Source of the DNA: Acidimicrobiia bacterium
Lineage (GTDB): Bacteria > Actinomycetota > Acidimicrobiia > Acidimicrobiales > Aldehydirespiratoraceae
Assembly: GCA_024421085.1 (NCBI GenBank)
Contig: JAHQYN010000026.1
Span: forward strand, 1 to 34,674
Length of the DNA stretch: 34,674 bases
Direction: 5' to 3'
Both the position numbers and the translations under genes were made by a program. Positions 9,584 through 18,671 of the stretch are shown here, piece by piece. Below the pieces are notes generated by a model, which was not told the origin of the DNA, did no database searches, and saw only the letters and a list, made by a program, of their open reading frames with translations. The first letter of the stretch is position 1; every line of letters begins with the position of its first letter.

Positions 9584-10969
9584 TCAGGCGTGGCCGCGGT
9601 TGTGGAGGGAGGCGGCGATGGGGACTGAGATTGCGCTGACGACCACCAGCAGGAGCATCGAAGCGCGGAGGCCGTCGACCGGGTCGTCGTGATGCACGAA
9701 CAGGGCGATCACGATGGCGATGCTGATGGTTCCGCCGATCTCCATGAAGATCCGGTTCATGGCGCCGCCGATTCCGAGCCGGTCCTCGCTGACCGTGGAC
9801 AGCGCAGCGGCCTGACAGGCTGCGTGCCCGAGGCCGACGCCCACGCCGTACACCACAACCACCGGAACCCAAAGAGTCCAGATCTGGGATTGCGAGCCAG
9901 CAGCGGACCACATCCAAAGCCCGCTGGCCGCCATCAGCAGCGACCCCGGCAGGATCACCGTCCGATGCCCGTAACGGTCGGCGAGGCGACCCGCGACCAC
10001 TGACATGGGTCCGCCTATGGCCGGGATCAGACCGACGGCCAGGCCCGCCTTGAACAGCGACAGGCCCCAACCTTCGTGCAGGAACGTCACGAACGCGAGG
10101 AACGACCCCATGAAGTTGCCGGCCAGGAAGAACGACAATGCGCTCCCCACCCGGAAGTCGTGGTTGGCGAACAGCGGCACATACAGGATCGGTTCGGCGT
10201 GGACCCGGGATCGCCTGACCAGCCCGGCCAACAGGATCACAGCTGCGATCAGGGCTGCCACGGTTCGCGTGCCTCCGAACCCCCAGTCGTCGCTCTGCAC
10301 GATTCCCAGAGCCAGCGATCCGACCCCGAACATCAGCAGGAACACACCGACCAGGTCGGGGGCTCGGCGCGCCATCTGCACCCGGTTGGGTGGCAGGCGC
10401 GGCCCGACCAGCGCCAGGACCACGATGCCGACTGGCACGTTGCAGAAGAACGCCCATCGCCAGCCCAGAGCCTCGACCAACGCACCGCCCACCAGGGGCC
10501 CCAACGCTGCGGCGACCCCTCCGGCGGCGCCCATGGCGCCGACCGCTGTTGAGCGCATCCGTTTGGGGAAGGCATCGAGCACCAACGCGAACGAGGCCGG
10601 CGCTTCGATGGCGAGCCCAACCGCTTGCAGGACTCGGGCGGCGATCAGTAACTCGACCGAGGGTGCTGCTGCCACCCCTGCACTGCCTGCGAGGAACAAC
10701 GCGAAACCGATCAGGAAGATCCGGGTTCTGCCGAATCGGTCGGCGAGCCACCCGCCCGGCACCATCACCGCCGCGGTGGTGATGGCGAATCCGGTCAGGG
10801 CCCAGGAGATGGTGCTGTCGCTGGTGTCGAACGAGTCAGTGATCTCACCGAAGGCGACGAAGATCATCGAGAAGTTGAGTGTCGCCAAAGCCACCGAGCC
10901 CGCCACCAGACCAAAAATCCGCCACGGGGAGCGGATGGTCGTGTCAGCGGTCACCAAAGAGGAATACAC
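9584..10969 (-). CDS. MFS transporter, DHA2/EmrB-QacA type
   Basis: WALTGFAITTAAVMVPGGWLADRFGRTRIFLIG...RVLQAVGLAIEAPASFALVLDAFPKRMRSTAVGAMGAAGGVAAALGPLVGG; multiple hydrophobic segments. Confidence 0.9.
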   Translation of the reverse strand: MYSSLVTADTTIRSPWRIFGLVAGSVALATLNFSMIFVAFGEITDSFDTSDSTISWALTGFAITTAAVMVPGGWLADRFGRTRIFLIGFALFLAGSAGVAAAPSVELLIAARVLQAVGLAIEAPASFALVLDAFPKRMRSTAVGAMGAAGGVAAALGPLVGGALVEALGWRWAFFCNVPVGIVVLALVGPRLPPNRVQMARRAPDLVGVFLLMFGVGSLALGIVQSDDWGFGGTRTVAALIAAVILLAGLVRRSRVHAEPILYVPLFANHDFRVGSALSFFLAGNFMGSFLAFVTFLHEGWGLSLFKAGLAVGLIPAIGGPMSVVAGRLADRYGHRTVILPGSLLMAASGLWMWSAAGSQSQIWTLWVPVVVVYGVGVGLGHAACQAAALSTVSEDRLGIGGAMNRIFMEIGGTISIAIVIALFVHHDDPVDGLRASMLLLVVVSAISVPIAASLHNRGHA

Positions 10970-11059
10970 CCTCAGGCATCCCGGCAGCCAATCGAAGGAC
11001 TGCGGCCTGCTCTATCGGCGGTCGCGCGTTCTGGCGGCTGCCTCACGGTCCCGGGCCTT

Positions 11060-12358
11060 TCAGCTGCTGCCGGTGCCCATGAAGTTGATCCTCTCCGGTA
11101 CTCGTCGGTCGTCATCAGCGGCTTCGCCGATTGGGCCGGCGGCTTTGAGGCGTGCCTCCGCCGCTATTGTCGCCGCGCTGCGGGCCACAAACCTGGTGAC
11201 GTCTTTGACATGGCGGGGGACATCTGCGACGACGAGGTCGCGGGTGACCCGATGGACCAGAACACCGGCGGTCAGCCCCGACAACAGCATCAACCCCGCG
11301 GACCCGCCAGCGACGCTTACCGCGGCGACGGTCGCCAAGGTAGCCGTCGACCCGATCGCACCCCGGGCCGCCCCGTCGGCCAACTCGCCGTATTCGCCGC
11401 TCCTGCGGGCCTTGTCGTATGAGCGCGCCAACGCCACTAGTGAGACCAGTGTCAACAGCGGGTTGGCGGCGACAGCCGCTGAGATTCCGGCACTGGCGGC
11501 CAGTTGAGCGAAGGTCTCAGTGTCGGCACGGTTCCACCCGAACACCACGGCGACAACGCTCACGGTAGCGCCGAGCAGATCTGCTATGTCGAAGGTGTTG
11601 ACCTCATACAACCAGCTCTTGGGGATCGAGAACTTGTCGTTGAGGGTCGCGGCCACGGAGTCGAAGGTGGATTTGTCCCAGGTTGTCAGCGGCAACCCGC
11701 GCGGGGTTGATGCGTCCTTGAGGAGTCCGAGGACCATACCGTGGGCTTCTTGGATGATTGTGTCGTCGGGGGTTGCTTGGTGGACGGCTTTCGCGGCACC
11801 TGCGATGGTGTGTCCTCCGTCGAACAGGCGGTGGTAACTGCCTCCGAGTCCGGGCCGCAGCAGCGGGTCGAGATAGTTGGCGTCCATCGCCTTGTCGTAG
11901 ATGGTCGCGGGACCCTTCACCGCCGCGGCTACGAGCCCGTTGACCGTGTCGGACAAGTCGCTCGACAGCAGCGTCTGGGCCGATTCGACGACGCGACTCG
12001 CTCCGGCGGCCGTCGCGTCTGCGGCTTTGCTGGCGGCGTTGCGTGTGGTGTCTGCGGCCTTGTTGGCGGTGTCTGCGGCTTTGCTGGCGGCGTTGCGTGT
12101 GGTGTCTGCGGCTTTGCTGGCGGCGTTGCGTGTGGTGTCTGCGGCTTTGCTGGCGGTGTCTGCTGTTTTGTTGGCGGCGTTGCGTGTGGTGTCTGCTGTT
12201 TTGCTGGCGGCGTTGCGTGTGGTGTCTGCGGCTTTGCTGGCGACTTCGGACGCTCTCTGTGTCGCGGTGCTCCAGACGCCAGCCTCCACCCCTTCGGTGG
12301 GGTTCACATTCGCGCCGTTGTCCGCCGTGTGTTCAGGCGCATTCGGCTGGTCGGACAA
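11060..12358 (-). CDS. LEA-like hendecad/heptad repeat protein with C-terminal hydrophobic domain
   Basis: N-terminal SKAADTTRNAA / SKTADTTRNAA / NKTADTA array followed by Gly/Ala/Val-rich membrane-like segments. Confidence 0.75.
   Translation of the reverse strand: MSDQPNAPEHTADNGANVNPTEGVEAGVWSTATQRASEVASKAADTTRNAASKTADTTRNAANKTADTASKAADTTRNAASKAADTTRNAASKAADTANKAADTTRNAASKAADATAAGASRVVESAQTLLSSDLSDTVNGLVAAAVKGPATIYDKAMDANYLDPLLRPGLGGSYHRLFDGGHTIAGAAKAVHQATPDDTIIQEAHGMVLGLLKDASTPRGLPLTTWDKSTFDSVAATLNDKFSIPKSWLYEVNTFDIADLLGATVSVVAVVFGWNRADTETFAQLAASAGISAAVAANPLLTLVSLVALARSYDKARRSGEYGELADGAARGAIGSTATLATVAAVSVAGGSAGLMLLSGLTAGVLVHRVTRDLVVADVPRHVKDVTRFVARSAATIAAEARLKAAGPIGEAADDDRRVPERINFMGTGSS
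12007..12242. repeat. Tandem repeat encoding 11+11+7-residue units (about 87-bp higher-order period)
   Basis: Repeated gtgtctgcggctttgctggcggcgttgcgtgtg units on the plus strand; in protein, SKAADTTRNAASKxADTTRNAA(N/S)KxADTA twice plus a partial unit. Confidence 0.9.
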
Positions 12359-12436
12359 GTCGGTCTCTGTTGTGTCGATGATGCATCCTACTGGTCGATC
12401 GCCTCGTCAGCTACTACCGGTGCACAAGAAGTTGAT

Positions 12437-12553
12437 GTGGCCTACGACGTCGACAAGTTCACCGAGATGGTTGTTCATGTCGCGGGCCGACTCGCCGATG
12501 ATCGCGCCGGCGGAGCTACGAAGCTCAACAAGCTGCTTTTCTTCGCTGAGTAG
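12437..12553 (+). pseudogene. Truncated Panacea/SocA-like (DUF4065) antitoxin N-terminus
   Basis: VAYDVDKFTEMVVHVAGRLADDRAGGATKLNKLLFFAE then TAG. The 'TKLNKLLFFA' motif is typical of the DUF4065 N-terminus, but the ORF stops there. Confidence 0.5.
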
Positions 12554-12615
12554 GGAGGTACGGTGGTGATAGTGTCCATTCGCGCCCGGCCCGTTCGATC
12601 AGAAAGCGGCGAAGC

Positions 12616-13503
12616 ATGAACCCAGAGCAGTTCAACAAGGTCAAGCACGACGACGGTTTCATTGCCGCCCTCGACCAGAGCGGCGGCAGCACGCCCAAGG
12701 CGTTGAAGCTCTACGGAGTCTCCGAGGACGCCTATGAGGGTGACGCTGAGATGTTCGATCTCGTGCATGAGATGCGCAGCCGTATCGTGACCAGTCCCAG
12801 CTTCGGCGGTGACCGCATCCTCGGGGCGATCCTCTTTGAGATGACGATGGACCGCGACATCGCTGGCCGGCCGAGCGCCTCCTACCTTTGGAACGAGAAG
12901 CGGGTCGTGCCGTTCCTCAAGGTCGACAAGGGGCTCGGCACAGAATTCAACGGCACGCAGGTGATGAAACCGATGCCGGAGCTGGGCAAGCTGCTCGAAC
13001 GTGCCAACGACAAGGGAGTGTTCGGCACCAAGATGCGGTCGGTCATCAACGAGGCGGACCAGGCAGGCGTCGATGCGGTCGTCGATCAGCAGTTCGAGGT
13101 CGGCAAGCAGATTCTCGACGCCGACCTGATGCCGATCATCGAGCCTGAAGTCAACATCCACAGCTCGACCAAGGCTGAAGCCGAAACGATGCTCAAAGCG
13201 GCGATTCTCAGCCGGCTGGACCAACTCGACGAAGGCCGGTCGGTGATGCTTAAGCTCACCCTTCCCTCCACCGACGGGTTCTACAGCGATGTCATCGCCC
13301 ATCCGCGGGTGCTGAGGGTGGTGGCCCTGTCGGGCGGCTACTCCCGGGAAGAGTCCAACGATCGGCTGTCTCGCCAACTCGGCATGGTCGCCAGTTTCTC
13401 GAGGGCCCTCACCGAGGGACTGAGCGCCCAGCAGAGCGAAGCAGAGTTCAATTCGATGCTGGACTCCTCCATCGGCAGCATCTTCGAGGCGTCCTGCACA
13501 TGA
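12616..13503 (+). CDS. Fructose-bisphosphate aldolase class I
   Basis: GFIAALDQSGGSTPKALKLYGV...MFDLVHEMRSRIVTSPSF...ILGAILFEMTMDR...VPFLKVDKGL...PIIEPEVNI. Confidence 0.92.
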   Translation: MNPEQFNKVKHDDGFIAALDQSGGSTPKALKLYGVSEDAYEGDAEMFDLVHEMRSRIVTSPSFGGDRILGAILFEMTMDRDIAGRPSASYLWNEKRVVPFLKVDKGLGTEFNGTQVMKPMPELGKLLERANDKGVFGTKMRSVINEADQAGVDAVVDQQFEVGKQILDADLMPIIEPEVNIHSSTKAEAETMLKAAILSRLDQLDEGRSVMLKLTLPSTDGFYSDVIAHPRVLRVVALSGGYSREESNDRLSRQLGMVASFSRALTEGLSAQQSEAEFNSMLDSSIGSIFEASCT

Positions 13504-13715
13504 CCTCAACGACCTCATAGACCGGGACAATGGGCGGCCACCAGGTTGTATCCACATTCTCGATGATATGATTTGGAATTTGAATGAAGCGGCCCGCGAC
13601 TTGCGGCGGGTCAAGGCGAACATGGGCGCTGCAGCGCTGTCGCCTTAGCGAATCAGAATATCGTAGGGTCAGCGCATGGGCTCTCAAGGGCAGAGCCACT
13701 CGAAGGAGGGGCATC

Positions 13716-14498
13716 ATGGGGCAACTCGACGGACGGATTGCTGTGATCACGGGGGCGGGCGACGGCATCGGCGCCGCCATCGCCCAGCGCTTCGTTGATG
13801 AGGGCGCCCGAGGCGTGGTGATCGCAGAGCTCAACGAAAGCACCGGCCAGGCGATGGCCGACGAGCTTGGCGACGCCGGACTGTTCGTGCGCACCGATGC
13901 AGGCAGCCGCGCTGATGTGGAAGCGATGATCGACGCGGCGGTCGATCGCTGGGGCGGCCTCGACATCCTGGTCAACAACGCCTGGGGCGGCGGGGTGATC
14001 AGCCGGGTCGAGCACAAGTCCGCCGAAGGGATGGCCAGAGGGATCGACGTCGGCTTCCTGGGGCCGTTCTGGGCCATGAACGCGGCCCACGCGGTCATGA
14101 AGCCCCGCGGTTATGGGCGAATAATCAACCTGTGCTCGCTCAACGGCGTGAATGCCCATATGGGAACCGTCGAATACAACTCGTCGAAGGAGGCGCTGCG
14201 GGCCGCGACCCGCACCGCGGCGCGGGAATGGGCCAGCACCGGGATCGTCGCCAATGTGATCTGCCCGGCTGCGAAGTCCGCCTCGTTCCATGCTGTGATG
14301 TCACAGCACCCCGAACTGCTCTCGGCCGCCGACGCCGGCAACCCGATGGGCCGAATCGGTGACTGCTATGACGACATCGCCCCGGTGGCGGTGTTCCTAG
14401 CGAGCGAGGGCTGTCGCTACATGACCGGCAACACCCTGTTCGTCGACGGCGGCGGCCACATCAACGGCTCGTCCTGGGCCCCCGACCTCGGAGACTGA
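13716..14498 (+). CDS. SDR family oxidoreductase
   Basis: ATG at 13716 preceded by gaaggagggg RBS; MGQLDGRIAVITGAGDGIGAAIA...DILVNNAWGG...YNSSKEALRAATRTAAREWAS...GNTLFVDGGGH. Confidence 0.92.
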   Translation: MGQLDGRIAVITGAGDGIGAAIAQRFVDEGARGVVIAELNESTGQAMADELGDAGLFVRTDAGSRADVEAMIDAAVDRWGGLDILVNNAWGGGVISRVEHKSAEGMARGIDVGFLGPFWAMNAAHAVMKPRGYGRIINLCSLNGVNAHMGTVEYNSSKEALRAATRTAAREWASTGIVANVICPAAKSASFHAVMSQHPELLSAADAGNPMGRIGDCYDDIAPVAVFLASEGCRYMTGNTLFVDGGGHINGSSWAPDLGD

Positions 14499-14557
14499 GG
14501 CGACCATGGCTGCGGCTAGTTGACGCCTCGGCCCTGCGGTCCAGCACCCGTGGTTGT

Positions 14558-14582
14558 ACTGTACGCCTAAATGACGTACAGT
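14558..14582. promoter_or_regulatory. Perfect 8-bp inverted repeat (ACTGTACG-N9-CGTACAGT), likely operator of the downstream TA module
   Basis: Arms 14558-14565 and 14575-14582, directly upstream of the ATG at 14589. Confidence 0.6.
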
Positions 14583-14588
14583 GCCGGT

Positions 14589-14861
14589 ATGGATGTCAAG
14601 ACGGAGCGATGGTCGATCCGAGTCACCCCCGCTGAAGACACGATAGTGCGTCGGGTGCTCGACAATGCCGGGAAGTCGCTCAATGAGTATGTGGTGAGCT
14701 GCGCGGTCGCGGCGGCCGTCAATGACCTCGCCGACCGCCGGGTCTTCACGCTCTCCGATGAGGCCTGGGGCGAACTCCACGACATCCTCAACCGGCCGGC
14801 AGTCGCCAAGCCGAGGATCGCCGACCTGCTGGCGAGACCCTCGGTGCTGGAAACTGAATGA
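14589..14861 (+). CDS. DUF1778 (TacA-like) ribbon-helix-helix antitoxin
   Basis: MDVKTERWSIRVTPAEDTIVRRVLDNAGKSLNEYVVSCAVAAA...LSDEAWGELHDILNRPAVAKPRIADLL; overlaps the GNAT gene by ATGA. Confidence 0.85.
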   Translation: MDVKTERWSIRVTPAEDTIVRRVLDNAGKSLNEYVVSCAVAAAVNDLADRRVFTLSDEAWGELHDILNRPAVAKPRIADLLARPSVLETE

Positions 14862-15346
14862 GCCGCTACCGGGGACCCGAACTTCTCGCCGCACATCACG
14901 ACGTAGAGGGATTCGACTGCGGCGACGAAGCTCTCAACGAATGGCTGCGCCGCAGGGCGCCCCGCAATCAGCGTGAAGGGTCAAGCAGGACATGGGTTGT
15001 GGCGGACGGTACTCGGGTCGTGGCCTTCTACGCGTCGAGCACCGCGGTGGTCGCTCGCACCGAGGCCACCCGGCGCGCCGCGCGCAACCAGCCCGACCCG
15101 GTGCCCGCGATGCTGCTGGGCCGGTTGGCCGTGGACCGCGGCCACCAGGGTAAGGGTCTTGCTGCCGCGCTGTTGAAGCACTTCCTGCTCAAGGCGCTGG
15201 AGGTCGCCTCCCTCACCGGCGTGCGTCTCGTGCTGGTCCACGCCAAGGACGGCCGGGCGGCCGACTTCTATCGCCACTTCGGGTTCGAGCCCTCACCGAT
15301 CGATGACTTGTCCCTCATGCTGTTGATCAACGACATCCGACGTTGA
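14858..15346 (+). CDS. GNAT acetyltransferase toxin (TacT-like)
   Basis: Short N-terminal GNAT with DCGDEALNEWLRRRA...LLGRLAVDRGHQGKGLAAALLKHFL...FYRHFGFEPSP, directly after a DUF1778 protein. Confidence 0.87.
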   Translation: MSRYRGPELLAAHHDVEGFDCGDEALNEWLRRRAPRNQREGSSRTWVVADGTRVVAFYASSTAVVARTEATRRAARNQPDPVPAMLLGRLAVDRGHQGKGLAAALLKHFLLKALEVASLTGVRLVLVHAKDGRAADFYRHFGFEPSPIDDLSLMLLINDIRR

Positions 15347-15444
15347 GAACGGCTCCCATGCATCCGGCGCCGCGTCGTCACGTATCCGGCGACCTCCCTT
15401 GATTGGGCGGGACCGTGTCTCTCTGGAGTGGTGGCGCGGAGCGG

Positions 15445-17013
15445 TCAGTTGACGCCTCGGCCGTGGTCTTCCCAGTAGGGTGCCCGCAGTTCGCGTTTGA
15501 GAACCTTCATGGCGCCCGACAGGGGCAACGGTTCGCTGCGGAACTCCACAGACTTGGGGACCTTGTAGCCCGCGATCGACTCGCGGGCGAACGCCTGTAT
15601 CTCTTCTTCGCTGGTCTCGGCGCCCTCGGCACAGACCACGACCGCGTGGACCTGTTCGCCCCAAGTGTCGTGCGGGATGCCGATCACCGCAACCTGGGCG
15701 ACCGCGGGATGCTTGGAGACGGCACTCTCGACCTCAGCGGAGTAGACGTTCTCACCGCCGCTGACGATCATGTCCTTGACCCGGTCGACGAGGAACAGAT
15801 AGCCGTCTTCGTCGAGGTATCCGGCGTCTCCGGTGTGGTACCAGCCGCCTTCGAAGGCTGCGGCCGTGGCGGTCGGATTCTGCCAGTACTCCTGCATGAA
15901 GTTGCCGCCCTTGGCCCATACTTCGCCCGTCTCGCCGCGTGGGACCTCGTTGCCGGACTCGTCGCGGATCGACAGCAGCACTCCGGGGACGGCCCTGCCC
16001 GCGGAACGCAGCCGAGCGCCGCCCTCGCGGTGCTCGCGCGCGCCGAGCATGGTGAGCACCGCGGAGCACTCGGTCATCCCGTAGCCCTGCAGCACCTCCA
16101 TGTCGGGCCAGGTCGACAGGATGGTGTCGAGGATGGCTGCTGGCATCGGACTTGCGCCGTAGAGGAGTTGCTTCACGGAGTTGAGGCGGTCCGGCGCGAA
16201 ATCCGGGTGTTGGAGCATCATCCCGATCATGGTCGGCACCATCACGGTCTGGGTCACACCATGGGCCTCGATCAGGGCCATCGCTCCCGCCGGATCGAAC
16301 ATCGGAATGCTGACGGCGGTTCCGCCGCTCGACGGCGTTCCCAGGATCGCGCCCATTGTGGCGGCGTGGAACATCGGGGTCTGCATGAGGTTGACAGCAT
16401 CATCGTTGAAGCCGAACACGATGGCGATGTGGTACAGGTTGAGCATCTCGGCACGGTTGTCGACCAGGACACCCTTGGGCAGCCCGGTCGTTCCGCCGGT
16501 GTACATCAACACGACCGGATCGGATTCTTCGGGTTCTGCAGGCACGGAGGAGTCGGCGCCGTTGATCAGTTCTTCGTAGCTGAGGTCGTGGGGAACGTCG
16601 CCCTCGCCGATCAACACGACGCTGCGAACGCTGTGGGGCTCTTCGGCTGACTCGAGGACCTGCTTTATCGCACCGGCGAAGTATGCGTCGGCGAAGATCA
16701 CCTCGGTGCCGGAGTTGCGAAGGATGTAGTCGAGCTCCTTTCCGGCGAGGCGCAGGTTGAGCGGGTTGATGATCCCGGCACCGAGAAAAGCGGCGTGGTA
16801 CAGCTCTAGGTACTGGTGGCTGTTGAGCGCCATCACCGCGAAGCGGTCGGAGCGGGCTATGCCGAGGCGATCCTTGAGTGCGTTGCTCAGACGGAAGACA
16901 CGGTCGGCGTGCTCGGCGTAGCTGGCGCGGTAGCCGCCGTCGATGATCAGGGTCTTGTCGGCGTAGCGGTCGACGGCGGGCAGCAGCGAGCGATGGTAGA
17001 TGAGTTCTTTCAT
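15445..17013 (-). CDS. Acyl-CoA synthetase (AMP-binding / fatty-acid-CoA ligase family)
   Basis: VVLMYTGGTTGLPKGVL...LLYGASPMPAAILD...GYGMTECSAVLTML...GGWYHTGDAGYLDEDGYLFLVDRVKDMIVSGGENVYSAEVE. Confidence 0.95.
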   Translation of the reverse strand: MKELIYHRSLLPAVDRYADKTLIIDGGYRASYAEHADRVFRLSNALKDRLGIARSDRFAVMALNSHQYLELYHAAFLGAGIINPLNLRLAGKELDYILRNSGTEVIFADAYFAGAIKQVLESAEEPHSVRSVVLIGEGDVPHDLSYEELINGADSSVPAEPEESDPVVLMYTGGTTGLPKGVLVDNRAEMLNLYHIAIVFGFNDDAVNLMQTPMFHAATMGAILGTPSSGGTAVSIPMFDPAGAMALIEAHGVTQTVMVPTMIGMMLQHPDFAPDRLNSVKQLLYGASPMPAAILDTILSTWPDMEVLQGYGMTECSAVLTMLGAREHREGGARLRSAGRAVPGVLLSIRDESGNEVPRGETGEVWAKGGNFMQEYWQNPTATAAAFEGGWYHTGDAGYLDEDGYLFLVDRVKDMIVSGGENVYSAEVESAVSKHPAVAQVAVIGIPHDTWGEQVHAVVVCAEGAETSEEEIQAFARESIAGYKVPKSVEFRSEPLPLSGAMKVLKRELRAPYWEDHGRGVN

Positions 17014-17051
17014 CTGTTGACTATGCCCGAGCGAGCCAGAAAAACGACACA

Positions 17052-17078
17052 GACGACCTCCGAGAATCGGAGGCCGCC
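17052..17078 (-). terminator. Possible rho-independent terminator downstream of the binding-protein gene
   Basis: Minus strand GGCGGCCTCCGA-TTC-TCGGAGGTCGTC (7 perfect bp extended by G-U and GC pairs), with TTTTT about 7 nt further on. Confidence 0.4.
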
Positions 17079-17117
17079 TGCACCGTCAGCAAAACTGCAA
17101 GCGAAATCGTAACCGGT

Positions 17118-18671
17118 CTAGGGGAAAATGTCAATGAGGTCGGTCACCGGGACCGCTTCGCCGTCACCCTCGGTGTGGTCGTAGGCGGCCAGGCGGAACA
17201 GGTCACGTGCACCGAACTTGGTCGGGCTGAGCGAAGCTGCTCCGCCGGGAAGCACGAAGTCGCTGAGCCCGTCGGCGGCTGCCTTGAAGCTCTCGTGGGT
17301 CAGGTTGGCCCCGGCTGCGGTCGCGATCTCCACGAACAGCGCGAGATGGCGACAGGCACGCCTGGTCGGGTTGAACCAGTTCTCCTCCTCCTCGCCGTAC
17401 TCGGTCGGCCTGCGGAGATCCGCTTCGGGGAGGGCTGCGGCAATTACGTCGTTGCAGGCAGACTGGTAGAGCGGATCCGCGTAGATCTCGCTGTCGGTCG
17501 GCCCGCCCGAGGTGAGGACACCGTCGGCGATCGATTTGTCGGTAATGGTCTCTCCGAGGTTGTTGAGTCCAGCGGGGTTGTTGGTCCACACGGGAAACTC
17601 GCCGTTTAGACCGGCCAGGCCAATGCCACGGATCGCGGCAGAGGGAGTGCCGTTGATCATGATTGCTTGCGCCCCAGACTCCTGGAATCGTTCCAGGATC
17701 ACTTCTAGCTGCTGGTTCTGGGCGAGCGTCTCGCCGTCGTTGGCTTCGATGATGGACCTGCCCACGACCTCAGCGCCTCGCGCCTCGAGGGCCTCGACGA
17801 CTCCGTCCACGGTGGCTGCGGCGGCCCTGCCCGCGATGACATAGACAGGCATGCCGTCGGTCAGCCGGCCAGTACTGACCAACAGTCCGATCAGGTTCTC
17901 GGTTGTTGACTCGACGGTGGGCTCCGTGTGGTACCAGGGTGCCCGGGACTGTTCGAGTTCGTCTGCGTTGATCTCGCCGCCGACGAGGATGGTCTCGTTG
18001 AGGCCGGTGATGCAGGGGTCGGCGGTTCCGGCGAGGGGTCCCACGAAACCGCCGAGCACGGCGAACGTCTCGTTGTCCTCGGTGAGGGCCGTGCAGACGC
18101 GCTCGGCATCCACTGGATCGATCGGGCTGTAGAACTCGTAGACGGCTTCAACGGTTCGCCCGTTGATGCCCCCTTTGGCATTGAGGTCGGCGATCAGGGC
18201 CTCCCAGACCCCCTGCTGGTCTCCCCAGCCCGCGGGCGACAGGTTCAACTCTTTGAGCAGGTCGAAGTTGAGCATTGAGACACCCACGGTGATCGTGTCT
18301 TCGGTGACACCTCTCCAAGAGGCCGTTCGCGGCTCAGGTTCCGGTTCGGGGCCACCGTCGTCGCTGTCGTCGGTTTCGGCCATGTCGTCGCCGTCGCTGT
18401 CGTTGTCGCCGGTTGCCGGCTCGGTTTCGGCCATGTCGCCGCCGTCGCTGTCGCTGTCGCCGGTTGCCGACTCGTCTTCGGCCATGTCGTCGCCGTCGCT
18501 GTCGGTGTCGCCGCCGCTGTCGCTGTCGCCGGTTTCGGCCATGTCGTCGCCGTCACCGATTTCAGCCGCGGTCGTTTCGTCGTCGCCGCCGCCGCAAGCT
18601 GCGGCTAACAGCAGAAAGCTCAGCAGCAGTGCCAGCAGGCGAAGGATCGTTCCAGGTTGTTTGTGAGTCAT
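17118..18671 (-). CDS. Branched-chain amino acid-type ABC substrate-binding lipoprotein (LivK-like) with Asp/Ser-rich repeat linker
   Basis: Lipobox LLLAAACGGG; TEDTITVGVSMLNFD...VEAVYEFYSPIDPVDAERVCTALTEDNETFAVLGGFVG. Confidence 0.85.
   Translation of the reverse strand: MTHKQPGTILRLLALLLSFLLLAAACGGGDDETTAAEIGDGDDMAETGDSDSGGDTDSDGDDMAEDESATGDSDSDGGDMAETEPATGDNDSDGDDMAETDDSDDGGPEPEPEPRTASWRGVTEDTITVGVSMLNFDLLKELNLSPAGWGDQQGVWEALIADLNAKGGINGRTVEAVYEFYSPIDPVDAERVCTALTEDNETFAVLGGFVGPLAGTADPCITGLNETILVGGEINADELEQSRAPWYHTEPTVESTTENLIGLLVSTGRLTDGMPVYVIAGRAAAATVDGVVEALEARGAEVVGRSIIEANDGETLAQNQQLEVILERFQESGAQAIMINGTPSAAIRGIGLAGLNGEFPVWTNNPAGLNNLGETITDKSIADGVLTSGGPTDSEIYADPLYQSACNDVIAAALPEADLRRPTEYGEEEENWFNPTRRACRHLALFVEIATAAGANLTHESFKAAADGLSDFVLPGGAASLSPTKFGARDLFRLAAYDHTEGDGEAVPVTDLIDIFP
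18376..18560. repeat. Degenerate 51-57-bp tandem repeat encoding GDSDSDG(D/G)DMAE(T/D) units
   Basis: 'tcggccatgtcg' recurs at 18376, 18427, 18478 and 18535 (spacings 51, 51, 57). Confidence 0.85.

Noticed and set aside
10005-11507. 500-aa plus-strand ORF opposite MFS and LEA-like genes
   Set aside because: Composition is low-complexity Ala/Arg/Pro/Thr shadow coding; spans two genes on the other strand.
11741-12436. Cys/Gly-rich repeat ORF (GVACGVCGFAGGVACGVCGF) resembling a metal-binding or metallothionein-like protein
   Set aside because: It is the antisense frame of the LEA-like repeats; only the C-terminal Panacea-like end of this frame looks real.
12475-13623. 382-aa minus ORF opposite the aldolase
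   Set aside because: Shadow ORF; the plus-strand class I aldolase is unambiguous.
15403-16650. 415-aa plus ORF opposite the acyl-CoA synthetase
   Set aside because: Antisense shadow with no domain; the minus frame has all AMP-binding motifs.
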